In this document: piece by piece, positions 24,951 through 38,200 of the stretch
Layout of the letters: every line of letters begins with the position of its first letter
Position numbering within the stretch: position 1 is the first letter of the stretch
Assembly: GCF_018446385.1 (NCBI RefSeq)
Contig: NC_056000.1
Coordinates: forward strand, 34,013,511-34,077,510
DNA: 64,000 nucleotides
Direction of reading: 5' to 3'
Source: Zingiber officinale
Lineage: Eukaryota; Streptophyta; Magnoliopsida; Zingiberales; Zingiberaceae
The notes under the pieces: model-generated
The model's input: the letters and a program-made list of their open reading frames with translations, nothing else
The model's database searches: none
What the model was told of the DNA's origin: nothing
Position numbers and translations under genes: made by a program

Positions 24951-25672
24951 ACCTCCTCTCCATCCCTATTCTGGATCTGATTGGGCATTAGGGGAGAGGG
25001 CTCTTCCCCTGAGTCAATTCCTTTCTGAGTAATGATTTGGGGGTCTCCCATAGTTCGTCCGCTCCTCAGCTCGATGCGGTTGCAGTGTTCCACTGGGTTT
25101 ATATATAACTTTCCTGGAAATGTTCCCTGTGCTCTTGAGAAGGACTAGGCTATCTGAGCTATATGGTTGTCTTGCATCTTTTGGTGTTTCTCAAAATTTT
25201 CCATTCTTTGAGTCAACAGCTTAATCTCATTCTTCATCTCTTTTTGCTCTGAGAGAGCTTCCTTTAGCATCTTTTCAATTCTGGATGATTGTGAAGGTTG
25301 TTGTTGTTGATAAGTCTGTTGTCTAGATGAGTAGCTCTGCTGCCCAGGTGAGTAGCTTTGTTGTCCAGGTTGATAGCTTTGTTTTGCTGGCCTTTGTTCC
25401 TGATTGTTCCGGTATGAGAAATTCGGATGATTCCTCCATCTTGGGTTGTATGTGTTGGAGTACGGATTGTTTTGCCTTTGATTGTAGTTGACTATCGCAT
25501 CACACTACTCAAATTGGTTTATCTGTGCTTGTATTGGCCATAGGGGGCAAGTATCTTGAGCATAATCCGTACTTCTGCAAGTTTCGCAAACACAAGCTAT
25601 TGCATTGGTCGTGTTGTTGTTGTTCCCCATGGCCTCAAACTTCTTGGTCAGAGCGTCCAGTTTTGTAGACAT
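24951..25672 (-). mobile_element. Athila-type element fragment, gag C-terminal region
   Basis: Minus-strand remnant with RIELRSGRTMGDPQ, the LRSG motif commonly found after gag in Athila-type elements, and a glutamine/tyrosine-rich stretch upstream (about 25280-25500). It is flanked on both sides by solo LTR insertions. Confidence 0.7.
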
Positions 25673-25861
25673 TGTTGGTGCAACCTTGGTCAAGGTTGAC
25701 CTGGGTGACCCGACTCGAGTTGACCTGACTCGAGGTATATTTTGATGTTTGACAAGAATGGAGAAGTTATATTTTGATGTTTGACAAGAATAGGAACTTG
25801 GGGGATTGTGGGTGCAACCTTTGGTCAAGGTTGACCTGGTTAACCCGACTTGAGTTGACCT

Positions 25862-26040
25862 GATTCGGGAAAAGTCCAAGTATGGAGACTTGGCACGGAA
25901 AGGTCCAAGCAGGGAGCTTGGCACGGGAAAAGTCCAAGTATGGAGACTTGGCACGGAAAAGTCCAAGCAGGGAGCTTGGCACGGGAAAAGTCCAAGCAGG
26001 GAGCTGGGCACGGGGAAAAGTCCAAGTATGGAAGCTTGGC
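25862..26040 (+). repeat. Tandem repeat, about 33 bp units, in the SIRE-like LTR
   Basis: Five units of AAAGTCCAAG plus CAGGGAGCTTGGCACGGG or TATGGAGACTTGGCACGG. The proline/leucine-rich minus-strand ORFs here are by-products. Confidence 0.9.
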
Positions 26041-26042
26041 AT

Positions 26043-26430
26043 GGGAGGTCGGAGAGGGCTCGGTAGCTCGTTCTCTGGACTGGATGGAGTTGGAGAGGGC
26101 TCGGTAGCTCGTTCTCCGGACTAGGTCGGAGAGGGCTCGGTAGCTCGTTCTCCAGACTAGGTCAGAGAGGGCTCGGTAGCTCGTTCTCTGGACTGGACGT
26201 GGAAGTCGGAGAGGGTTCAGTAGCTCGTTCTCCGGACTAGGTCAGAGAGGGCTCGGTAGCTCGTTCTCTGGACTGGACGAAGTTGGAGAGGGCTCGGTAG
26301 CTCGTTCTCTGGACTGGACGAAGTTGGAGAGGGCTCGGTAGTTCGTTCTCTGGACTAGGCCAGAGAGGGCTCGGTAGCTCGTTCTCCGGACTAGGTCAGA
26401 GAGGGCTCGGTAGCTCGTTCTCTAGATCAG
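26043..26430 (+). repeat. Tandem repeat, about 36-50 bp units, in the SIRE-like LTR
   Basis: Nine to ten units carry GGAGAGGGCTCGGTAGCTCG followed by TTCTCTGGACT. Units differ mainly in the linker (GGAAGT, GAAGTT or AGGTC). Confidence 0.9.
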
Positions 26431-26454
26431 GAAGGCTTTAGGTTTAAGGCTGGG

Positions 26455-26790
26455 AAATTGGATCGGTCCAGTGATACTATGGGTATCTGGATCGGTCTGC
26501 TGACCGATCCAGTGATACTATGATTCTCACTGTGGGTCATCTGATCGGTCTGGTGATCGATCAGTAACCAAACAGATTGGGAGAAGGAATAGGAGGGATC
26601 GATCGGTGGACCGATCCACCTATGGCCTGATCGGTCCACAGACCGATCAGGGCTCTGCAACCAACTCTCTATGAGAGTTGGGATCGGTCTGGGGACCAAT
26701 CAGCCTAGGGCCTGATCGGTCCCCTGACTGATCAGATCTGCCCTGGACCGATCAGGGTGGAGCCTGATCGGTCCAGGTCTAGTCGTTGAG
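26455..26790 (+). repeat. GATCGGTC / GACCGATC inverted motif cluster
   Basis: About a dozen copies of GATCGGTC or its complement lie in a head-to-head arrangement, for example GATCGGTCTGCTGACCGATC near 26492. Each pair could form a short hairpin. It lies upstream of the leader-like part of the same LTR. Confidence 0.85.
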
Positions 26791-27392
26791 TCACAACGGC
26801 TAGATTTCTGTGTCTCTGTCTTCTTCTTCGCAGGTTCATATAAATCAAGATGTGGAGGGCCTCTACAGAGGTGGTTGACTTCTTCTTGCTCCTGCGATCT
26901 GAGCTTTGCTGAGCTCTCCATTACTGAAGCTTCGTGTGAGCTTCCCTCGGCTGGGTCTCCAACTGAATAGTTGCTGCTGTGATTGGCATCCGTGAAGTTG
27001 CTGCTTCATCAACAGTCGACGAGAAGGCAAGCAAACTAGTGTTTTTACATTCATATTGTTCTTGGCTTCTTGCTGTATTTTTTGTACTCTGATCTTGCTG
27101 TTGCAAGAGAAATTGTGGCGAGGTTTCTCCACCCAGAAGGAGTTTTCATTAGCCGGTTTTCCGGGGTCTCATCCACCGACGGATAGATAGGATTCGTCCA
27201 CCTTACGGACACACCGAGGAGTAGGAGTATCATCTCCGAACCTTGTTATATCATCATGTTTGAGGTTTGATCTTCTCCATTTTCATTTCTACTTTTTATT
27301 TCCGCTGCGCTAACTCAAATTGTAGGAAGAAACGAGAATTTGGGGTCGGCTATTCACACCCCCCTCTCTAGCCGCGTCCGAAGGTCCTAACA

Positions 27393-28383
27393 GACATGAG
27401 TGTGACTGCATCTACGTCGAATTTTCCTAACGCCTTTATTGGATTCCCTGAGAAAGAACCACCAGATCTTTCAGTTTCCCACTGATGGTGGTTCTGTGCC
27501 ACATTCTCTATGATCTCTTCGGCTTCATCAATGCTCTTGTTCATTAGTGCTCCTCCTGTTGCAGAGTCGAGGGATACCTTCGTGTGATAGTTGATTCCAT
27601 TGTAGAAGGTGTGTAGAACCACCCATTTCTCAAGGCCATGATGGGGGCACTGCCTCAACATACTTTTGAATCTATCCCAGGCTTCAAATAATAATTCTGA
27701 GTCTATCTATTTGAAGCTAGCGATCAAGTTCCTCATGTGGGCAGTTTTGCTCGGTGGGTAGAACTTGTCTAGAAATTTCTGCTCACACTGCTCCCAAGAT
27801 GATATGCTATTTGCTGGAAGGGAATTTAGCCACTGCTTGGCTTTGTCTTTCAGGGAAAATATGAAAAGAAGCAATATCACTGATTCTGGAGGAACTCCAT
27901 TCACTTTCATAGTACCGCATATCTCATAGAGAAGCTCTAAGTGATGGTTTGGATCATCGTGCAATCCTCCTCCGAATTGATTTTGTTGAACCATGTAGAT
28001 CACTGCAGGCTTGATTTCAAAATTGTTGGCTTCGATTGGCAGTCAAGTGATGTTTGGTCGAATCCCTCATGCATAAGGTGCTGCATACTCCTTCAATAGT
28101 TTGTCAGTCATCTTTGAAGATTCTTATGCTGCCTGAAATACTTTTTGTAGGTTTCTTCTTCTCAGGAAAGTCCTATTAATCTCTGGATCGAACGGTAGAA
28201 GTTGTCCTGAAAGATTAGCTCTATGCATGCAAAAACAATATATGGAATAAAATACAGAAAATAAAGGAAAATAAAAATAGAATTATTTATCTCTAAAATA
28301 CAGAATGTTAAGAAAAAGGGAAAATAAAGGAAAAACTAAGTCTAGTCTAATCTAATTGATTCTTGCTAATGTTATAGACGCAG
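27393..28383 (-). mobile_element. Athila-type element, gag region and 5' leader
   Basis: Gag-type coding lies at 27707-28003 and 27393-27661 on the minus strand. It includes DDPNHHLELLYEICGT, FSLKDKAKQWLNSLP and FLDKFYPPSKT, the standard Ty3 gag core, then LHTFYNGINYHTK. 28010-28383 is leader. The same gag order appears in the plus-strand element at 56300-57008. Broken. Confidence 0.82.
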
Positions 28384-28400
28384 TCCCCGGCAACGGCGCT
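28384..28400 (-). other. Primer-binding site of the Athila-type element (Asp tRNA type)
   Basis: On the minus strand the sequence reads AGCGCCGTTGCCGGGGA, seven bases inside the LTR. It fits the Asp-tRNA site (TGGCGCCGTTGCCGGGGA) known for Athila-type elements, with one base different at its first position. Confidence 0.85.
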
Positions 28401-28407
28401 AAAAACT

Positions 28408-29477
28408 TGTTACGCTTCCGCAAGTGCACGGATTCATCGTCAGTAATAAGATTATCGATCGCATGAGGACTGATTATAAGCACTAGCAATGGTTCACCTA
28501 AGATTAGCTAAACTATCGATGGTTGTGAGTTATCTAAAGAAAAGGGAATAAGAAGCGAAAACGAGAACTAGTGAAGAGAGAGTAATTTACTTAATTATGA
28601 CGAGTTCTAGGAGTTCGATTTCATTGTGGTGGTATTGATATATCACATTCTTTCCTTTACTCATTGTTCATCAACATGCATTCGTCGGAAGTTGAAGTAT
28701 CTATTCTTAGGTACCAAATAAAGAAGATCCCTATAAAATCCTGTTACGATTAACCCCTGTCACTAGGGCACCTCGGTAGATCACAAGGACACTACTCTAA
28801 TTGGTGTCACTAAGGATAGAGATAAAGAGCTTAGTTTGGTCTCTTACTTCCTTATGGAGGAATTGTCTTTCCTTTCAAGGAAGTACCCTAAATGTCCGTG
28901 AACGGGTTACCCCTATCACTAGGGCCCCTCGGGTGTACGATCTAGGATATTCTCTCTACGAGATAGGCAATTCCTACACAATTGATTAACACGATATAGA
29001 GATCGAGTAGTCGAAACAAAGCATACAAAATCATCCAATGAAATAGAGGCAAAAGTACGAGTCTTACATCAAACCAATCCACAACTACTTTCTCATCCTA
29101 GAATAAAGATTCTACTCCATAGACACCGGATAAAAACCCGAAAACATAATATTAAGCATACAATTCTCAAACAAGAAGAGAGAAAGAGAAAAGACGCTTA
29201 TCCAACGACGACGTGTGATCTTCGGATCCAATCCTTTGCTTCTGGAGTTGATGTGGTGATGAAGGATCGCTGGACGGATGTCCTGGATGGCGTAGAACGG
29301 AACCAAGTCGATTCTCTCCCTGACAGCTCACTTCCCGTCTCTCCTCCCTTTGAGGAAAAGGGTTAAAACCCTTTTATAGGCTAGGGCGCGACTACGGCGG
29401 CACGACCGTGTAAGGATGGCACGACCGTGCCCTTTCTTGTCTCTGGCTGTGCTGCATGGCTGTGCCAATTGGCACGA
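28408..29477 (-). repeat. 5' LTR of the Athila-type element (partial)
   Basis: The LTR is co-linear with 6614-7690. The match ends in the CACGGTCGTGCC motif array at about 29477, next to unrelated GC-richer sequence. It is incomplete relative to the 1503-bp 3' LTR. Confidence 0.85.
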
Positions 29478-29770
29478 TGATCTGTCGCTGGGCCGAGCGG
29501 GAAGGCCACTTGGTCGGAAGCTCACTGTATGTATGGTTGACTGATGTGGAGTCTGCTGCTAGGCCAAGCGGGGGAGCCGCTCGGTTTAACTTCTACATGT
29601 CATTTGAGCGTCGGTTTGATTACTCCGTGTCGAAGACGGTGGGTTTGCTCTTAATCCCTGATCGACGTATGACTCGCCCGACCAGCCAACACCATCCACC
29701 CGTTAACTATCTTGACTTTGACCTTCACCGTGGTAGCAGGATGGGCCCCTCCTAATCACCGCATCACACA
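29478..29770 (-). mobile_element. LTR-like remnant, possibly the upstream end of the Tat-type element
   Basis: A GC-richer patch with GGCCGAGCGGGAAGGCC and GCCAAGCGGGGGAGCCGC blocks resembles Tat-type LTR or leader sequence. It lies just outside the Athila element, where the other half of the Tat element (1-6613) would be expected if the Athila element inserted into it. The assignment is inference. Confidence 0.4.
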
Positions 29771-29990
29771 TGAACTTCAAAAGAAAGATAATATTGATGT
29801 CCAACAAATTCGTTTTAGCGATAATGTAGTTGAATTTGTTCATAAAAGCATTATCGGTGTCAATATTTAAGAAATTGGTGCACATGATATGGATGCATCA
29901 ATTAAAAGATTTTTAGTAATTGAAATAAAGGGAAGTATATACTACTGTACTCCTTTTCCTTCATTCATTTTTTTTCCATCAATCATCTAA
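29771..29990. other. Unassigned AT-rich sequence
   Basis: No open frame, repeat or motif was recognised. It ends at the TAA target duplication of the Tourist-like element. Confidence 0.5.
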
Positions 29991-30899
29991 TGGTCTGTTT
30001 AGGAGGAGGTGAGGGAAGGGGAAGGAAAGGGAAATAAGAGAAAGGGAAATTTTGAATCTCGTTTGGGAAGGAGTGAGGAAAGAGAAGGAAAGGTAAGGAA
30101 GGGTAAGCTTTAACCTTCGTTACCCATGAAAAGAAAGATTTTCTTACACCCCGAATTGGGGTGTAAGGAAGGGGAAGGGAAAATTTAAAAAATTTTATTC
30201 CAATTTTATCCCTATTCTTAATAGTTTAAGAAATATTCCAATTTCTAATTTTACTATGTCGTCGGAGTTCAATTTCCTCGTCTTCTTCACAGCTCGCTTA
30301 CTGCTAGATTATTAAAGGAGAGGATCCGACACGTCTTCTAACTGAATTGAAGGGAGAAATTATTTTTATCGTCAAAATTTAAAAGGATATCTACTATTTT
30401 TTAATTTTTCCATTAAAATTTAATAAGTTTTTAAAGAATAGGAATTTTGTTATCAGTGTTATCTTTCAAATTTTTTTATTTAAGGTTTCTAAAATCATTA
30501 TTTTCATTATTTCTTATTTAAGTATGATTATCATTAATTCATTGTTTTATTATAAATAGTATAAAAAAATAATTTTTTATTAAAAAAATAGTTAATTTAA
30601 ATGATAATATAAAAAAATAATTTTATTATAAAAAATATCTAATTTATATTTATAAAATAAATATTAATATTATGAAAATTTTCTAATTTAAAAAGTAAGG
30701 GTATTTTTATAACTTTATCTATTTAACCTTCATTCCCCTTCCTTTCCTCCCAAACAAAGTAACACATGTTACGTTAATAAACCTTCCCTCCCTCCCAAAC
30801 AAGGAGAAGTTAAATACTTTACTTTCCCTCACTTCCCCTTCCTTCCCCTTCCTTTCCCTTCCGTTAATGAACCTTCCCTCACTTCATCCAAAGAGAGGG
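29991..30899. mobile_element. Tourist-like (PIF/Harbinger) nonautonomous element
   Basis: Imperfect terminal inverted repeats: the left end reads TGGTCTGTTTAGGAGGAGG then TGAGGGAAG, and the right end reversed reads CCCTCTCTTTGGATGAAG then TGAGGGAAG. The flanking 3-bp duplication is TAA (29988-29990 and 30900-30902). It is 909 bp with no coding capacity and an AT-rich core between purine/pyrimidine-rich arms. It lies about 700 bp upstream of the NOT4 gene's likely first exon. Confidence 0.68.
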
Positions 30900-30902
30900 T
30901 AA

Positions 30903-31615
30903 GGGGGAGTGTTAATAGATGATTGATTTGATTTAATTGTTGATTAATGAATCATTATATTTTTGTCATTTTTACTTACTCTGCCTATCTTATAAATATG
31001 ATTGTTTGATAAAAAAAAATTTCTCACACTCTCTAATCATTTAGTGATTGACTATAAGTTGATTTTACTATTTATCTCCTTTTACATAATTTAAGGATCA
31101 ACTATAAAAAATATTTAAAATGAATATAATTAACTTTTACTTGAAAAAAAGAAGAGAATGTCTGATAGAAATAAAATAGTAGATAATTCTTTCTTCGGCT
31201 ACTATTGAATTATAACAAATAGATTATTTTATTATTAAAAAAATTTATAAACAAACCCCCATCCAATTAAATTTGAACTTGATAAAAAATTATTTATATT
31301 TATTATATATATATATAATATAAATTCAGTATCAAATAAACTTAAAAATATTAAATGTTTAAAAAATTAAACAAGTTCAAATTAAAAACTCAATAAGCTC
31401 TAACTTAATTAAACTAAATTCAAAAAAAGAAATAAAGATAAATTTGAATAATAATTTTCAGACTTAATTACCTTATAAAATAAATTTAATAATATAAAGT
31501 TTATTTAAAAAAATGTAAGGACACGTCACACCTGTGTAATTTATCAAAATAATAATTTAATAATTACATAATGACGAAAGCGAGACCAAAGATGTGAAAT
31601 AAAAATCGATCCAAA
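30903..31615. other. AT-rich intergenic region upstream of NOT4
   Basis: No ORF or repeat of note. It presumably holds the promoter of the NOT4 gene, but no individual element can be supported by eye. Confidence 0.4.
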
Positions 31616-32217
31616 GGAAAGGTTTCGCCTTCTTCTCGACCCCTTGTTCTGCTTCGTCGCTCGGTCTCCGTCCCAGACTTCCCTGCACAATCCGTCGGCT
31701 TCAAACACCCTCAACGTAATCTATCTTTCCCTCTCCGATCGTCCCGATCGGTCAATGTTTTTTTTTCTGTTGTATCGGCGTATTGGGTAGATTCACGCAG
31801 ATCTGTTTGTTTTCTTAATTTTATTTGCTGGCAAGGATAATCGTACAAGATTTGATTTGAATTTCCTATTCGATTTTTCTTACCAATGCTCTGGATGAGA
31901 AGTCTTGGTTGCGTTGGATGGATCTATGGGACATTTTACTCTGCTGTGTCTGAGATTAGATTTGATTTGTTCAGGAAATCTGAATCTCGTTATGGACTGT
32001 TAATATTCAAGGTTGACTTGGTTAAAGACGATACATTTAGCCCTACGCTGCATGTGCTATCAATTTTCTTATTTATTTATTTATTTATTGCTATACATTT
32101 GTAGTGGTCGGATTTTGGAAGAAATCAGGGAGTCGTCTGCAATTTTTGTTTTTGTTTTTTGTTTTTGTTTTGTTACTGATTGATCGCTGGGAAATCATTG
32201 TTTTATGAAGTAGGACC
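31616..32217 (+). promoter_or_regulatory. NOT4: 5' UTR of NOT4 with a leader intron
   Basis: A pyrimidine-rich, GC-elevated stretch from about 31616 to 31715 looks like a plant first exon. It ends at a GTAATC donor (31716). A pyrimidine-rich intron of 498 bp runs to the acceptor ATGAAGTAG (AG at 32212-32213), and the start codon follows four bases later in the context GACCATGAG. Leader introns of this kind often raise expression in plants; that effect is inferred, and the transcription start is not determined. Confidence 0.6.
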
Positions 32218-35200
32218 ATGAGTGAAGACGGAGAAAGGACTTGCCCTTTGTGCGCGGAGGAAATGGATTTGACTGACCAGCAGCTGAAGCCTTGCAAATG
32301 TGGATATGAGGTAAAAGTTTTGTCTAGTGTTTCCGGATTCTGAAGCTTTCTACTGGCAAGGGTTATATTGCTCCTGTTCGTGTTTTACAACCGTATTGTA
32401 ATGTTATCAAGCTTTCTGCTGGCAAGGTGTCAAATTTTGCATTTTTATACACAGATATGCGTGTGGTGTTGGCACCATATAATTGAAATGGCTGAAAAGG
32501 ATGACACTGAAGCTCGATGTCCTGCTTGTCGTACAGCTTATGATAAGGACAGAGTCATCAAAATGGCTTCCACTAGTTCTGAGAGGTGCTTTTTTTTGCA
32601 TATGTATTCATCCTTTAATCCAACAAAACTCGTATATTTCCCAGCGCTTTACTAAGAAATGGTACAAAATATCTCTTGCACTGAGGACAGGATAATGGCT
32701 GAAGTGTCCTCTGAGAAAAAGCAAAGGTCTCAAAGAGCAAAGCCCAAGATTTCTCCAGATGCCATGAAACACCTTAGTGGTGTTAGAGTGATGCAAAAAA
32801 ACCTTGTATATATAACTGGATTACCTGCCAATTTATGCAATGAAAGTGTACGTTCATTGGCATTTTCACCAGTTTTCATACATCAAATTGTGCCCTTCCC
32901 ATTTATTGATAGGCTACTATTGTTGTCAGATTCTTGAGCGTAAGGAATATTTTGGTCAGCATGGTAAAGTTATAAAGATTTCAATTTCTCGTCCAGCTGG
33001 CACCTCTTCTCAGAAAATATCAAGTAACAACACATTTGGCGTGTAAGTAAATACCAAACTCTCTCTTTGATTTTTTATTTATTATGTCAATTTACCTTTA
33101 TTTGGAATTCTCAATTTCTGTAGGTTTCTTGGGTCCTAACTATAATTCTTATCGAATTCACACTTTGTAAACTTTTAGTCATTTCCAGATAGTTAGGTAT
33201 GCAAGTTGGTAAAGTAGTTAATAAGTTCAGCTGCTGTCAATGAGCTGTACTGTTTGTTCTTTCTGTTAGACAAGCTAAGATTATCTTGCGATTAATTTCA
33301 TGCATGTAGTTTTTTAATCCTCTCTCCAGTGTAAAGCATTTACATGTAATCTCTACTGGTTAGGTACATTACATATACCAAAGAGGAGGAGGCTGTTCGA
33401 TGCATACAAGCCACACACAATTATGTTCTTGAAGGTAAATCCTTGAGGTAAGCACATAACCTGATCTCTGATTTTCTGGACACATTGTTTAATATTCTTT
33501 CTAACACTTGGTTTTTCTCAGAGCATGCTTTGGCACCACGAAATATTGTCGTGCATGGTTAAGGAACACGGTATGCTAATTCTATATTTTTTTTGCTCTC
33601 AGAGGTTACTTAGTTTCAAGTTTTTCTATCTATAAGACTTCCTATTCTGAATTTTTGTATTGATTCAGATCTGCAGCAATCCTGATTGTCTGTATTTGCA
33701 TGATATTGGTAGCCAGGAGGATAGCTTTACAAAAGATGAGATAATTTCAGTATATACTAGGTATCTTCCCCAATGAAGTTTTGCATGTGCTTTAAATTCT
33801 TGACTTCCTACTGCAATGAGATGTTTGTCTGTCATGATTACACCCTTGAGCTTTAGTAACCGTATCTTTGTACATTTGTCTCTCAGTTGGTAATTGCATT
33901 TATGTGCTTATTTTGAATTCACTTTGAAAATATTCAACGCCGTTTATATTTCATGTGTTTTTTGGTGGGAGCTAGACATTTGGAAAAAAAATATAGATCA
34001 TATTGTTTCTGAATTATGTATGCGGTGATGCAATGTGCAACAAACTTACTACTGCAGAATCATTTGGAGGTTTTCAAAGAACCAATGGAAATAAACTTTG
34101 GAAGATCACATACTAGCAACAGGTTAAGCTATTAGTTCAGACATAATTGCGTCCATAATAACCTCCTCATTTTTTCCCTTTAATTCTTCTATGTAATCTT
34201 CATCTTTTGGGAAATCGAATTGCTTGAACTGCTCGATTCTACTCGAACCAACCTCTCCCTTCTGGTTCTATAACAGCTCTGTATTTTCATTCTTGTATCT
34301 CAGACCAGTCTAAGGAAATGTTTGACTAGTCATGAATCATAATTGAGCTAAAAGCAGCCAAGTGGGTCATTTGGTTTGACCTAGTGTATTTAGTAATATA
34401 TTTGTTGGGGTTCAAGTTTGCTTTTTAAAGGTTTATAAACTAAATTCCCATAATCAGGGGTTCAATCTCATTCCAATATTGGTTTAGATGTTCTCAACAA
34501 TGAATATAGGGAGTTGTACGTAGCAGTAGCAGTTTCACTTTAAAAAGTTATTTAAAGTGTATATTCTAGCATTGCCTTACCATTTGTTCTAACAATGGTC
34601 CTTAATCAAGCATTTAAACATGCATATTATTTCTTGCACATCCTAACTAATGCTGATATGTGCTCAAAGATATGCTTTGTCTAGAATGAGTGTGGTATTC
34701 CACTTTGAAAAATATGTACTGCCACTTACCCAGGTTCATCCTCATGTAGTCTCCCTTTATACTTTCAAATGAATCAATATCTTATGTAGTATTTGCTTAA
34801 GTTGCTAATGGTTAGTAACCAAGTTGGATAAGTTAAGGTGGAAATGATAACGATATGAGTAATATTACCCAGTGCCAGATTGTGTTTAAACTGCTTAGGT
34901 ACATCTCATGTGGTAGTCCCCAAGTGGATGCTCTGATGTTTTCTCTAGTTTGGTCGATATGACATCAGGAAATTCTGCATGGTAAGCTAAAAAATGCTGT
35001 AGCTTACATTAATTTATTAAAGCTATCCAGTCTAAAGTGTCAGGTTGCCTATGGATTGGCTTGCTAGGAATTCACTGAAAGTTTTGAATTGTACAAGTAA
35101 ATATCAAGGTTGTTTTCTCCTTGTGCCCTTTAGACGTGTAGGAGACAAGCCAACTGTTTTTCTTTTGTTTTGCTTTTTGGACACACATATTTTTAGTTTA

Positions 35201-38200
35201 GGGTAATGTGCCTCATTAACTTGATCCTGTAATTGTATTTAATGCATGAAGAGTTTATCTTGTGACATTGCAGGAGTACCATTCAGCAGACTTCTGTGAA
35301 CAATTCACAACGACGATCAGGAAATCTGTTGCCTTCTATGGTAGATGACTTTGGTTGTTCTGGAATAGGCTCAAACAAGCATCCAGTCAAGAATTCCTGT
35401 AATGTAAACTTCTACACCTGTGGCACATGTTTACATAATTTCTTACCGTTTAAGAGACCTTATCAACATTATGCCTTTTATTCTTGCATATTTACAGCTC
35501 ATTCCTTCTTCTATATATTCATACAGAATGCCTCAAGTCAAGTCAGGGGTTCTCTTCCCAATAGTAGTCTTGGGAAATCCAATGCTTTACCAGTAGCTAC
35601 TTCATGGTACATTGCCTGTAAGTTAGCTTATTAGAAAGCGTTTTTTTTTATTACTATTCTGATCACTTGCAGGGGGCTTCGTGGTTTGGCTTCCAGTGTG
35701 CAATGCACTCAAACTCTTTCCAAACAGAAGGTATTAGAGACTAGCAAAAGTTCTTCTTTGCCTGCTATACCAATAGAATGTCAAAAGAAACCTTCTGCAA
35801 AACCTGATGAAGCAGTTATAATTCCAAAGGTGTCTGAAAGTAATGTAGGTGGTGCCATATCAGGATCATCAGAATTGTTGCAACTTGGTTATTGTGTAGA
35901 TTCACAGTTGTCTCTACCTTTGGAGATAGCTCATTATAGTGATTGTCCTTTAATGTCTTCATGGGATGATGATACTAACGTCACATCGAAGCCTGAGGAA
36001 GAAGTGGAAGATTTGGATGACAGTTCTAGTGGGTCTGATTTTCTAAGACCGAGCACTGGGAGCCAACTGCATACTTTAGCACATTCACCTACTCAAGTTG
36101 TCCCAAATACAACTGAAATTCCTCAGGTTTCTTCAACTGGCCTATCTGTGCCTCTTGATAAAACACTTGAAGACAAGGGTATGGATTTTAGTGATGACAC
36201 AATGTCAAGAAATAATACTATGCCTAGTCATGTTAGACACCACAGCAACTTTGATCCTGTTGCTATTAAGCATGATTCAGCTATTATCAATGGTGGCATA
36301 CAGAGGCTGGCCTTAAGGTTTTCCTCAGTTAATGTGGACAGCTCAAAATTGAAACATTTAAAAGATTTTGGTAAACATCAGACTTTGCTCTCTAATATCT
36401 CTTCAGTTGTGTTGCCATCAAGTCAAGATTTTGATTCAGCCCCTGTGTCATTGAGCATGGATGAACCAACTGATTCTGTTCCACAAAAGAAACAGTTGGT
36501 ATCTCTAATGAATGATATGGAAGATCTGTTGAAAGTGCATAACATTCAGCCTTTCTCTTATCTAAATCACCAGGATGACATTGAAGATTCTTCTATTTCT
36601 ACTTCCTCGTGTAATGGGCTTGGTAATAAACAACCAATAGTTGTTGACAGCTCTCTGGACTTGGATAGGAGGCTGGAGATGGCCAATGGCTCCTTTGGTG
36701 GCAAAGATTTTGTTGTACACAATGGGCACAGAGAGGATGATGTAAACATAAATACTTCAAAGAGGAATACCTCAGGGAATCCTGGGTACAACTTCAGGGA
36801 AGAAAATATGAAATTAGGACAGATTGATCTAACTAGCGCTAACAGTGATGTCTATGTAGATGAAACCAGAGAGAGTATTATTATTTCAGACATTTTGTCA
36901 CTGGACTTTGATCCATGGGATGATTCAATATCATCAAGTAACACTTTGGCTAAGCTACTGGGTGAAACACAAAAGCAAGATGCATTTAACATATCCAGTT
37001 CATTGAAAAGTTCAAGCAATAACCAGTCAAGATTTTCCTTTGCCAGGAAAGAAAATCAATCAAGTCTTCTTGAATCTCCTGTTAGAGAAACTACTGGCAC
37101 TCAAAGGCTTTGCTCCTCATTAAACTCATACAAAGATAGTTTCCCCATTGGATTTCAGTTCAATGGTTCTCAGGGTCCTTGTATTAGCAAAAATGGTGAA
37201 AATTCATCTGATAGGTGTAACAGTTCTGGTACGACTTTTTCTTATTAGTTTCTACACTCGCATTTATAAATGTTTGTCATATTAAACATTTTTGATGTGC
37301 AGTTATTTGTTTGCTATCATTATTATTTTCCTTTTTTTTCCATTTAAGTCCTTCAATTCTAATTGCACCTTATTTACATTTGTATTGGTTGTATAATACC
37401 TTTTGTTCTTACTATTTTTACATGGAACCACTCATTTTCACTAGTTAAAAGTAGAATAACTTCCTGTGATGTTTTCAAAAGCAGTCCAAATCAAACTAGA
37501 GGGATGTTAGATAGTTATATTTTAAACAACCCACTTATGACACACTTAACATGATAATACGAGAATTGCCAGCCCTTCAAGGGTGCATGTTCAAAGTTGT
37601 CCACTGTAATAACCAATTGTTTATGCAATTCTTAATCTAAAATGAAGATAATATTTCACTTGTTATTAATCTGCTTGTATCTATGGTTTACATCTGAAGT
37701 AGTGGATTGTGTTAATTATACTGATTAGGTTGTTTATCTAATTCTTGTATCCATTTTCTGAAACCAATTTCCCAATTTCTTCAATGCTTTGCCTTTTCAA
37801 TGTTATTGCAAGTTTACTTTTTCTAATTTTGTCTCTGGTATCTTCATTTTATCTATTGAAAATCCTTATTTATTGATTGAAGGTGTTGTGAGGGCCAACA
37901 TGGCAGTTCCACCTGGATTCGTAGCCACAACCAGAGCACCTCCTCCGGGGTTTTCTTCTCAAAATAGATTTAACCAGGCATACGAGACGGCCAGCTCAGG
38001 TTTGTACATTCTGTTATCTTACTATTCTACTCTTGTAATTTTTGCTTTGTGGAATTCATAGGCAAGGCTTTTCTTCAGGTGAAAATCATTACCAATCACA
38101 TTCAGTTGGTTATTCCGGTGATCTGGAGTTCCTTGATCCTGCAATATTGGCTATCGGGAAGAGTCAGATACCTGTTGAGTCAAATAACTCTATATTGAGA

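Larger units (their letters stand above)
25673..27392 (+). mobile_element. Solo LTR, Copia SIRE-like
   Basis: The 1720-bp insert begins TGTTGGTGCAACC and ends GGTCCTAACA, with an exact 5-bp duplication GACAT at 25668-25672 and 27393-27397. Near its end it has TATTCACACCCCCC and TCTAGCCGCG, as in the shorter SIRE-like LTR at 18881. It carries two tandem arrays and a palindrome-rich block. Confidence 0.9.

Noticed and set aside
25505-26124. Pro/Leu/Trp-rich minus-strand and Gly/Lys-rich plus-strand ORFs
   Set aside because: They are by-products of the 33-bp tandem repeat in the SIRE-like LTR.
36567-36791. Minus-strand ORF within NOT4 exon 11
   Set aside because: It is antisense to a well-supported coding exon and resembles no family.
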